Part shown: positions 55,701 through 64,000 of the stretch, piece by piece
How the letters are laid out: every line of letters begins with the position of its first letter
Position numbering within the stretch: the stretch's first letter is position 1
Assembly: GCF_000764305.2 (NCBI RefSeq)
Contig: NW_025939280.1
Span: 140,966 to 204,965 of the forward strand
Direction of reading: 5' to 3'
Source: Hyalella azteca
Taxonomy: Eukaryota > Arthropoda > Malacostraca > Amphipoda > Hyalellidae
Length of the DNA: 64,000 nt
Position numbers and translations under genes: made by a program
The notes under the pieces: model-generated
What the model was told of the DNA's origin: nothing
The model's input: the letters and a program-made list of their open reading frames with translations, nothing else
Databases searched by the model: none

Positions 55701-57089
55701 AGATAATGTATTTATTTGAACTTCAGAGCATTTATTTAAATGTCGAAATGAGGTTCAAAATTTCTGAATTCTATGCACAAGTTTTAAGTTGAATTCTTGA
55801 GTGCTATGAAGCACCGAACGTTCGTAAGATGTTTTATCTATCATTTATCTTCAGTTTTTTAATTTGATAACTCTACACAATTTTGCGGTAATTGTAAATA
55901 ATTTGCTATTGCTTGCTTTTGAACTTTCTTCAACCCACTAGCAATGGATGTTAATTTCACTGAACTCAAAAGAAACATAAGTAAAGCATTCACTATTAAT
56001 GCATGTGGTCTCCCTGGAGTATAAATTAAAATCATTTCTCTAATTCAATTAACTCAAAATTCAGACTAAGCTTATCTCTCAATGAAGCCAGAGTTATAAT
56101 AATTATTATCTGTTATTAGAAACCTGTTCAAAGCTACGTGTTGGAATATGGCTCAATTTATCTGCAAGTAATAAAGCAGATATATTATTATTTCCGACTA
56201 CCAAGTAGACAAAATAATTGGGACCTAAAATTGAAATATTTTCAGTAGTGCTCAGAGAAGATCTGAGATTTTAAATAATTAACGTATAAATATTTTCAAT
56301 CATTAATTAGTAATTAACGTAAAGCTAATGCCGGTAATTATACAGCCGTGCAATACATAGATTATGAAAACTTGCAACTTTAAATTCAAAGAAATTTCCA
56401 ATTAGCATGTCAACTTTCCAATTATAAGTTTCATTGAAATCTATCACTGTTTATTGAATGATTACAGAACATTATTGGAAACTGCAAAACTCACAAATGC
56501 ACTAAAACATTCGCTCAATTTATTAGCTTAAATACAAATCAATGTTTGTTTTCACAACATTTCATTAACTGGAGTTAATTAATTTTGGATTTACTAGACT
56601 TGTATTAAATAAAGTGGTTGTAAATTTGGTTACATTTAAATCTAGATTAATTATTGTCCTTTTCCAAATCACCCATTTTTAAAAATATTGTACTTCTAGT
56701 CCTTAAAAATTGAATGTGGATTATGACAAAACTATGCGATATGGCTGTACGAAAATTTGAAGTAAGTTTAGTTTACAAATCATTTATCTATATAAATTAT
56801 TTCTTTATCAAGAAACCAAAGCAGATAATTAAGTTTTATTTCGATAGAAATTCATCATTGTTTAGCTTTCACAGCAATGATGATTCGAAAGATGCGGGTT
56901 GCTAACGACAATAAACTGTTGAAGAATTCAAATCTGTTATCCAGCGAACCATTTTATCGACCATTTTAGTTCAAAATACTCTCTCGACGTCAAATGGTTG
57001 ACACATCAACATTTCAATGTCGGATCACACACCTGAGCCATTCATTTCCAGGCGACTGTCCTGCGAGCCACACACGAAACATTCATCAT
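55701..57089. other. AT-rich sequence without recognised feature
   Basis: Nothing supported. Confidence 0.4.
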
Positions 57090-57330
57090 GAAAATATACA
57101 CAAGAACGTTTGTACAAAGTACACAGGAACGTATGAACAATGTACATAGAAGCGTTTGTATTATGTACACCGAGGCGCAAGTACAAGGTATGAGGAAATG
57201 TATGTATGAATGTTAAATGTTCATGTAGATAATAAAAAGATTGTTTTAAAAAATTTATGCATGTTGAATGTTATCGTATGCATTGAAAATTTTTTGTACA
57301 GAAATGTGCATAGATAAATGTTCAAGTGTA
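57090..57330. repeat. Degenerate array of about 30 bp units
   Basis: TACACAAGAACGTTTGTACA, TACACAGGAACGTATGAACA and TACATAGAAGCGTTTGTATT are successive units; later ones decay. Confidence 0.7.
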
Positions 57331-59041
57331 CATTGAAAATATTATCAAGGAAATACGTCCGAGGCTGAAATCAGATATAAAAATCATGTTTATTTTAATG
57401 CCGAAATTAAGTAGAAAAGTGATTATTAAAACAAATATCACGTATTCGCAAAAACTCCGTCATTCATGGCGTTCAATAAATTTTAACTTTTATATCAATA
57501 GAAATATAATTTTGATTCAGTGGATTTTCATGAGTGAAATTGTGAATTTTAAAAACTATTCATTCGTTCATAATCTCCATTCAGAGCAATTTAGTAAAAT
57601 AGAAAATTATAAATTATTCGTTTTCTCCATGCAGAAGATTGGCAGCCTTAATAGGGAATAGTACGACGTATTTGAGCCAATTCCATTTCCAAGTCAAATA
57701 TTTCAGTCGAGAAATTTCTGGGCTGAACTGACAGCCAATCACCAGCAGCAATCGACGGCTCAGTCGACCGATGTAAGCGCTTATCCTATAAATGTGTTTG
57801 ACTAAATAAATAACTAAGAATAAACTAAATAACTAATAACTAACCAACAAAGGCTAAATAAATAAATATTTATATTTATATACATATTTAGTCTATATAT
57901 ATATATATAATAATTCTATAATATTTACAGGACCTGCTTGCAGAGACCCTGTCCTGGTTCAATTTAACGCTTGAGCATTCCCATAAACCAATTTAAGCAA
58001 CCATAAGCCCAACTCAACATCAAAGTAACGCCGTATAAGGCGTTCATTCACATGAAAAGAAGAATTATAAAACTAATTTTAGTTGAACTTATTCGTAATC
58101 CATTGATCTCTGCAGCTAAAAATGTTTGACGACACTTGAAAAAAAAAACACTATATGAAAATGCTGGCAAAGACCCATGAACGAAGATTGAAATTCTAAA
58201 TTTCGTTCACTGGTCCTTGCCAATTTCAAAACAATTTTCAAAGAGCCGTCTTTGGGCTCAGCGAACTCAATTGCAAACAAATTGTGTACAAAAGGTTGTG
58301 TTCCATTTCTGAATCTCTCCAAAATAATTTAAATAACAAAATCAAAATATTTTGTGTTGAAAGAAATAGTCCGGCGAGACTCAAGCGTTGAAGTAATGAA
58401 ATTGAGTCAGATTTTTATTTTTTGTTCGAAACTCGTCTCCGTAAGTTCTCAAAAAGTTAAAGAGTTTATGGGCAAAAAATGAGAATACGAATTTGATTCT
58501 ACATGTGCATCTCTGGAATAACAAAATTTTGAATGTAACGAAAAGAAAACGCAACGTTTGAGGGAAAAGCCTTTTTCCTAAACTGCCTGCATCATTTTGG
58601 CTTCAAAGAGACCTCAATAATTATTACATTTCCATGCACTTCCTGCAAGTAAACATAAGATCCTCTTAATGAGAGCTAAGGATTATGAACTTGAGAGCTA
58701 TCATAAAAAATTCCTCTTGAAATGCAATTTGCGGCACTTTGATGTCTCCGTGTCGTGGTTCGTCGCGAACGTCTTTACCAAGTTTTTTAGAAACTTCAAA
58801 GTTTAAGAACAAGTTTAGTAGCGAAGCAATTCAAGATGGCGGAGAGATTCACTCCCCGAATCCCAAACAAACTTGACTAGTATATAATTTATCCTTGTGC
58901 TCAACTTAGGAAACTCAAGAGCAAAGTTTTAAGTAACTAAGAAGCGTTTTGCCGGTGACACGCTTTTTCAGACGAGACCGCACCAGCTAAATGTTGGGAC
59001 TTTAGATCAAAGAAACTCAGTACTGCTTAATTTTATAACTG
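57331..59041. other. AT-rich, mostly unique stretch
   Basis: Contains an ATATATAT run at 57890-57912. The 111-codon plus-strand frame at 57326-57661 is rich in I, K, N and F as expected from AT content; not called. Confidence 0.4.
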
Positions 59042-59222
59042 CACTCAGAGAAATGAATGGATCATTGTCCTAATATTGATACTCCTTCTTGCCCATAGAA
59101 CCAGCAGAGAGCGGACGTAGCACTGATACCTACTTTTTCTGCAGGCGAAACTGGGTCACGATGACTCACTCTATGGCAAAAAAGTGCATCGCAATTTGTA
59201 GAAAGTCTACCGGTTTTCGCTG
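59042..59222 (-). mobile_element. Family A element, copy 17
   Basis: CACTCAGAGAAATGAATGGA, AGAGAGCGGACGTAGCACTG, GGCGAAACTGGGTCACGATG and AAAAAAGTGCATCGCAATTT. The right end is degraded (GAAAGTCTACCGG). Confidence 0.8.
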
Positions 59223-59226
59223 ATTT

Positions 59227-59404
59227 CATTCAGAGAAATTCGTGAGACTTTGTCCAAATAGCGATACACGTTTCTTTTGTGGGTCATCCTGACCCAGTTT
59301 AGCCTACCAACAGGGCGTATGAGTACAACGTTCGCTCTTTGCTCGTATTGAGCGGGCAGAATTGTGTCTATTTCAAAAATATTGCTCATCTATTTTTCTG
59401 TGTG
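59227..59404 (+). mobile_element. Family A element, copy 18, adjacent to copy 17
   Basis: CATTCAGAGAAATTCGTGAG, CTTTGTCCAAATAGCGATAC, GTGGGTCATCCTGACCCAGT and AGGGCGTATGAGTACAACGT. Ends CTATTTTTCTGTGTG. It is in opposite orientation to copy 17, a few bases away. Confidence 0.85.
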
Positions 59405-59979
59405 TACGCAGGCATGACTTGCAGTTATCTGAGCACGCTTCTAGAAATACAATTTGCTTTCTCATTGTTCTTGCATGAGACAAAGCTGCAGGGCAACGGT
59501 GCGACCATTCATCCAACTTCGTGACAACAAAATTGAAATGAATGACAGAAGCATATGCTTCTCGCTATCGCCGAGTCATTCACATGCATTGCTGATGAAT
59601 AAACTGTGTCATGGAATATGTAATATGTAAGAGGTCGAATAATTCAGGGAAAACTGCGTTGCTAATTGAAATTAGTTTTGATGGGGGAATATTACTTGTT
59701 CACTGGACATACTCGTATACAATAACTATATGTAATATTATAGTTCGCTAAAAATATATAATAACTGCATGTATATGCGTGTAGTCTATCTCGATATGTA
59801 TCTCAAGTACAAAAGAAATGATTCACTATTCAAAATAAATAATATTTGGAGCAAATTTTGTGACAAATGTGAATGTGCTGTAGAGATAAGGTTTTAAGGT
59901 AGGGATAAGGTCCTGATTAATTAATTTGTGCCTAATACTCAATAAATATACCTTTAATAAAATTTATTAAGTTTTCTTA
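59405..59979. other. AT-rich sequence without recognised feature
   Basis: Nothing supported. Confidence 0.4.
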
Positions 59980-60310
59980 TTCTTTTCATTACAACACTTC
60001 TCTTTAATTCACTTCTTGTTTGTTTGTCTGCTACAAATCTCATAATCGATATTTAACACACATCTTTTTCTTCTTCTGTCCAATATATCTGAAATTTTGC
60101 ACACTTGCGTGTAGTCGGAGACAACGCTTGAATCAATTGACAGAATAAATAATTTTAAAAATTTGAATAGTGAAAAAAATAGTGAATAGTGAATAGTAAA
60201 AAAAATTAATTCATTGCACATTAGTAACATTGGAGACACTGGCCTCTTTAGAAGTGTTGTCTTTAAAAAGTAATTATTTAACACATATTCGCTAATTGGT
60301 TGACGGGTTT
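59980..60310. mobile_element. Family C dispersed repeat, copy 3
   Basis: ACAACACTTCTCTTTAATTC, TTTGTCTGCTACAAATCTCA, CTGAAATTTTGCACACTTGC, GTCGGAGACAACGCTTGAAT, AACATTGGAGACACTGGCCT and GTCTTTAAAAAGTAATTATT all match 30835-31310 in the same order. Confidence 0.75.
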
Positions 60311-60660
60311 CAAAAATATGACCAAAAATAGCATGTTAAAAAAGAGAGTTTAACGATTTGCCATATTCACGTTTGATTCAAATTAATATAAAACATGGAC
60401 GAAATATCGAACAAACAATGGATGTAAAAATATGAATACACAACATTTAAAGACGATTAAGTTGTAAACTGCTGAAAGAATTTTTTTCGATCCCAGAATC
60501 TTTTCCTAACCTCGGAAATTTTTCTTTTGAACCTTCGGAGCAACGAAAGAAATGAAGCTGCGATGCACTCATCCGGAAACGTTGAATTTCCACTCGCTTA
60601 GCCAAGAACTCTGACTTCCGATCGACCTGTTTACTTAACGAAAATAAATTCGTAGAAACT
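60311..60660. other. Unique stretch without recognised feature
   Basis: Nothing supported. Confidence 0.4.
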
Positions 60661-60759
60661 CGCTTAGAAATATCTGTAGACGGAGATGTTCACTAAGAAA
60701 TATTTAAATACGGAGATGTTCACTATGCAATATTTAAATACGGAGATGTTCACTATGCA
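60661..60759. repeat. 30-bp tandem array, about 3 copies
   Basis: Units contain CGGAGATGTTCACTAAGAAA and TATTTAAATA. It ends exactly at adapter sequence. Confidence 0.85.
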
Positions 60760-60797
60760 CTGTCTCTTATACACATCTAGATGTGTATAAGAGACAG
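60760..60797. other. Complete Nextera mate-pair junction adapter, artefact
   Basis: CTGTCTCTTATACACATCT (60760-60778) is followed without spacer by its perfect inverse AGATGTGTATAAGAGACAG (60779-60797). This 38-bp palindrome is the circularisation junction produced by Nextera mate-pair libraries, not genomic sequence. Confidence 0.99.
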
Positions 60798-60889
60798 GAC
60801 GCCGGCAGCGCTAAGGCGAATATTGTGAGGGTCTTGAAGGCGCACCTTGACGCCGGCAGCGCTAAGGCGAATATTGTGACGATGTCAAT
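60798..60889. repeat. 51-bp tandem array, about 2 copies
   Basis: Units contain GACGCCGGCAGCGCTAAGGC, GAATATTGTGAGGGTCTTGA and AGGCGCACCTT. The same unit recurs at 63788-64000, 3 kb away. Confidence 0.9.
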
Positions 60890-60960
60890 TAAGGCTGACG
60901 AGGTAAGCCGGGATTATTCCTGACACATTCTCGCTTGTCGCAGGTCAGCGACACAAATAT

Positions 60961-61137
60961 TGACAGCTGCTGCCCTGGCAGCTGCTGTCCTGGCAGCTGC
61001 TGTCCTGGCAGCTGCTGTCTTGACAGCTGCTGCCCTGGCAGCTGCTGTCCTGACAGCTGCTGTCCTGACAGCTGCTGTCCTAACAGCTGCTGTCCTGACA
61101 GCTGCTGTCCTGGCAGCTCCTGTCATGACAGCTGCTG
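60961..61137. repeat. 15-bp tandem array, about 12 copies, CAGCTG in nearly all units
   Basis: Units read TGACAGCTGCTGTCC. A multiple of three, so frames stay open on both strands (DSCCPG and AAVLT repeats). The cysteine-rich plus-strand frame could be mistaken for a cysteine-rich protein; no signal peptide or splice context supports it. Confidence 0.95.
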
Positions 61138-62361
61138 CCAGCGCTGGCTTGTAAAGCAGATGTACGTCTTTTGTTGTAAAAAGAGAATATTCACTACAGG
61201 ATTCCCAGTCCATACATTAACTCGCGATGCCGAAGACCGCAGGAGCTAGTAAGTCATAATTTATTATTAAAAATTACAACAAATTACAATGCAACCATGC
61301 TACTGACCGTAACAATGGAACAGCATTTTAATGCATCACTTTCATAATAAATGATTGCGAGCGAATGTTTCAAAAGCCGTTGTCCGCATTTGAAAGACGT
61401 TTTAACCTACAAAGTTGTACGTTAAAATGTTGCTTGTAAGTAAAACATATTCCCACTAGCATAACGTTTTTTGGCACCAAATACTGCGTTTTAACAAAAT
61501 TTTGAATGTTAGAAGAAGCATTTTTATTCCATGTATCTTGGCACCTTCATTATATCCTTGAAGTAAATGTTTGCTCCAGGCATTCACAACTACATCGATT
61601 TATTCTTTTTGTTGTCACTCGGGTATCACTAATAATTCGGTATTCATACTGAAATCAATAGCGATTTCTAGTAAATTTACGACTCGAAATACATCTTCCG
61701 GGAAAGTCTATGTTTGCTTCGAACTGAATCGAAAAATCAGTCTTACAACATTTGACCAATCAAGGTCACTTGATTGTCCCGAATTATGAGATCAAAAAAG
61801 TTTAAATTTTCGTATTGAAGAAGAAAAAATTTGCATGTTCTAAAATAACAATCAAGGAAAGTTTTTTTTCGATGAATAGGCTCTAAACGGCGTCTTTGAA
61901 AAAACTTACACAGAAGTTTGAATTTGAATGCCCGAGAAAACTTTATTTGAGGTCGAATATTCTTAGAAAAATTTTATTTAAAATAGTGGAAAACCTTCAC
62001 TTCGATAACGAACTATATTTTCCAAGACGCCTAATGACGCCTAACTTCTTTTGAAAGGCAAGCCGGGATTTTTAGAGAATTCAGGTTTGTTATTTCAGTG
62101 TCAATAAAATTTAACTTACTTTTCCGTGAAAACATAGCCTACAATAGAGAAGCTTTCGAATTTTTGCACCATTACATCCATTTTTTATAAATATTAACAA
62201 ATCTTTACAAATTAATACATTTATTTAAATATTTGAAAAGAAACTTGCTCATGAAAACTTTGAATAAATTCACTGTGATATTTAAAAGCTGAAATTTTCA
62301 CTCTGAATATTACTAAAAAACTTAGTGATTTGTGAAATGAATAAAAGGCAATTTAGAGCAG
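61138..62361. other. Unique stretch without recognised feature
   Basis: AT-rich. The 72-codon frame at 61571-61789 is non-repetitive but lacks any domain or splice context I can identify. Confidence 0.4.
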
Positions 62362-62604
62362 TGCCAGACAGACGTCCCCACTCGAACGATGCCAAACAGA
62401 CGTCCCCACTCGAACGATGCCAAACAGACGTCCCCACTCGAACGATGCCAAACAGATGTCCCCACTCGAACGATGCCAAACAGACGTTTCCACTCGAACG
62501 ATGCCAATAGACGTCCCCACTCGAACGATGCCAAACAGACGTCCCCACTCGAACGATTCCAAACAGACGTCCCCACTCGAACGATGCCAAACAGACGTCC
62601 CCAA
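62362..62604. repeat. 28-bp tandem array, about 8.7 copies
   Basis: Units read CAAACAGACGTCCCCACTCG plus AACGATGC. One unit lacks CA (GCCAATAGACG) and one has GATTCC. All six frames contain spurious long frames here. Confidence 0.95.
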
Positions 62605-62722
62605 GTAGATATTCACAAACAACGGCATTTGACATATGCGACTAAGTTCAGCGTTTTGTTAATTACTGTCAATAACGACTGTAGATATTCACAAACAACA
62701 GCATTTGACAGATGCGACACAA
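62605..62722. repeat. Two-copy direct repeat, 76-bp spacing
   Basis: GTAGATATTCACAAACAACG at 62605 and GTAGATATTCACAAACAACA at 62681, both followed by GCATTTGACA and ATGCGAC. Confidence 0.85.
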
Positions 62723-63082
62723 TTTCAGAGCCGCATTGCAGGCTCACAAACCTCGGTGAAATGTATTGTTCTTGGCACGTTTCAGCTGTCGTGTTGCAAG
62801 CTGTGCGTCTAGACCATTCAGCAATTGAAAATGATCTTGAATTTCTCATCAGAAGAAATTCTCCCCATATTCCAAATCTGTTTCCTCAGTTTAAACTGTC
62901 TGTTGTGCTGGAGTTCTGAGTGGGGATACTGCAATCGAATTTAAGCGTTGCAGTGCACCAAATAAATAAACTGAAGTAAAATCAAACTTGGAGCTTGCAG
63001 TGTCATGAACAATAAAATCTGAAGTACAATAATATTAAATTCATGCGTGACGGTAAATCATTTAGAATAAAATCTGAAGTCG
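62723..63082. other. Unique stretch without recognised feature
   Basis: The open plus-strand frame continues to 62919 but its start lies in the 28-bp array; no domain seen. Confidence 0.35.
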
Positions 63083-63216
63083 GAACAAGCGCCAGCAGAG
63101 AGTGAGCTCAGCACTGCTACGTCATTTAGCTGGGCGAAACCGGGTCAGGATGACACACACAAGAGCAAAAAGTACATCTTTATTAAGACAAAGTCTTTCT
63201 CTTTTTTTCCCGAGTG
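63083..63216 (-). mobile_element. Family A element, copy 19, left end lost
   Basis: GCGCCAGCAGAGAGTGAGCT, TGGGCGAAACCGGGTCAGGA, AGAGCAAAAAGTACATCTTT, then GACAAAGTCTTTCTC and CCGAGTG. Confidence 0.75.
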
Positions 63217-63370
63217 CACCAAAGCTATGTAACCTGTCGGTGCTGTTTTCGATCACGCATGTGGCATTTTCTTTAATTCATTCTTTCATGACACTTCATT
63301 CTATACTTTCTCACATCTTCTTGTCTCCATTTTACGACGTGTTTGGCGATGCTAAGTTTTTAACAACCAA

Positions 63371-63562
63371 CACTCAGTGAAATGAGTGAGACTTTGTCAA
63401 TATTCACCTTTTCCTTTAGTTCCTATAGTGGGGGTCATCCTGATAAAGTTCAGTCCGGTAAAATGCCATGTCAGCGCTATCGACGTCCGCTCTCTGCTCA
63501 TGCTGTGCATGGTAAGTAAGTGCGTCACTATTTGGACGATATGACATATTCATTTTCCGAGA
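63371..63562 (+). mobile_element. Family A element, copy 20
   Basis: CACTCAGTGAAATGAGTGAG, ACTTTGTCAATATTCACCTT, GGGGGTCATCCTGATAAAGT, CGACGTCCGCTCTCTGCTCA and GTGCGTCACTATTTGGACGA. The right end CATATTCATTTTCCGAGAG is diverged. Confidence 0.85.
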
Positions 63563-63787
63563 GAAATTCCGTTTGCCAGTCGAACTCTATTGATTACAAA
63601 ACTTGTCGTCTTCCTGATAAGCTTGTGAGCATCCAGATGTCAAAGTGGAAGCCTTGTTTTAGTTTACCTTCCGTTCCTGCCATCTTATTCACAGAAGCTT
63701 CAGAGTAACGTTGGTTCACTGCAACTGAACACATTCTAGCATTTTCATTGAAACGTTAACTCACTTAAAAAGAACTAAGAACTTGAT

Positions 63788-64000
63788 GCGTGCAGCGCTA
63801 AGGCGAATATTGTGAGGGTCTTGAAGGCGCCCCTTGACGCCTGCAGCGCTAAGGCGAATATTGTGAGGGTCTTGAAGGCGCCCCTTGACGCCTGCAGCGC
63901 TAAGGCGAATATTGTGAGGTCTTGAAGGCGCCCCTTGACGCCTGCAGCTCTAAGGCGAATATTGTGAGGGTCTTGAAGGCGCACCTTGACGCCGGCAGCG
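63788..64000. repeat. 51-bp tandem array reaching the window end, about 4.2 copies
   Basis: Units contain GCCTGCAGCGCTAAGGCGAA, TATTGTGAGGGTCTTGAAGG and CGCCCCTTGAC. The last visible unit has GACGCCGGCAGCG, the variant seen after the adapter at 60798. The array continues beyond the window. Confidence 0.95.

Noticed and set aside
57326..57661. 111-codon plus-strand frame
   Set aside because: Composition dominated by I, K, N and F as expected for AT-rich DNA; starts in a degenerate array; no domain.
60935..61249. Cysteine-rich 'DSCCPG' protein
   Set aside because: 15-bp array read in one frame; the other frames and strand give equally long alanine-rich frames.
62282..62919. Several overlapping frames on both strands, up to 176 codons
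   Set aside because: 28-bp array translations extended into short flanks; no recognisable domain.
1..64000. tRNA, rRNA, snRNA and histone genes
   Set aside because: I looked for A/B-box pairs and other familiar signatures and saw none convincing by eye; a covariance-model search (tRNAscan-SE, Infernal) would be needed to exclude them.

Overview
The window is nuclear DNA from an arthropod, almost certainly a crustacean and probably a malacostracan. It is AT-rich, has no operon-like gene packing, and holds one gene I can identify with confidence. That gene is a two-exon cuticle protein on the minus strand (33894-35888) built from the GPSGxxxxxGxNxQF repeats of the crustacean cuticle protein family (Pfam Cuticle_1). 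Exon 1 codes only MKFL. It is joined through a 1404-bp intron to an exon carrying the rest of the signal peptide, two clear repeats, an RKRR motif and one divergent repeat. A TATA box lies about 90 bp upstream of the start codon.

Everything else is dominated by repeats. I count more than 40 tandem arrays with units from 14 to about 125 bp, roughly a fifth of the window by hand tally, most with unrelated unit sequences. Unit lengths near 22 bp recur. Many units carry a perfect palindrome such as ACTAGT, TCTAGA, CAGCTG or GGTCCATATGGACC. The 22-bp array at 22487-23095 has an 88-bp higher-order structure. Most long open reading frames in the window are by-products of these arrays.

Three dispersed families lie between the arrays. 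Family A is a roughly 185-bp element with terminal inverted repeats (CACTCAGAGAAATGAGTGAG at one end), present in 20 full or partial copies. Family B has four copies and combines AGCGCATTTTCTC/GAGAAAATGCGCT inverted repeats, a CCGTCTGT-type microsatellite core after GCCATGTCCGTC, and a 16-bp palindrome near the 3' side. This matches the architecture of Helentron-associated (DINE-1-like) elements. Family C has three copies in two loci. There is also one internally deleted Tc1/mariner-type element at 8439-8656 that keeps both terminal repeats and the last codons of a transposase.

The window also carries sequencing and assembly damage. The 19-bp Tn5 (Nextera) mosaic end occurs at 33002, 49553 and 60760, followed by all or part of its inverted copy (the full 38-bp mate-pair junction at 60760). 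A 9-bp stub sits next to an N at 15882-15891. Each lies between or inside tandem arrays. Order and adjacency across these points should not be trusted, and nearby ORFs contain the known adapter peptide VSYTHLDVY.

Several short, GC-richer or coding-like segments could be isolated exons of genes whose other parts I cannot find: 43266-43370, 28100-28219 and 13557-13660, all on the minus strand. A decayed coding-like stretch lies at 50500-50728. No tRNA, rRNA, CRISPR array or viral gene was recognised.
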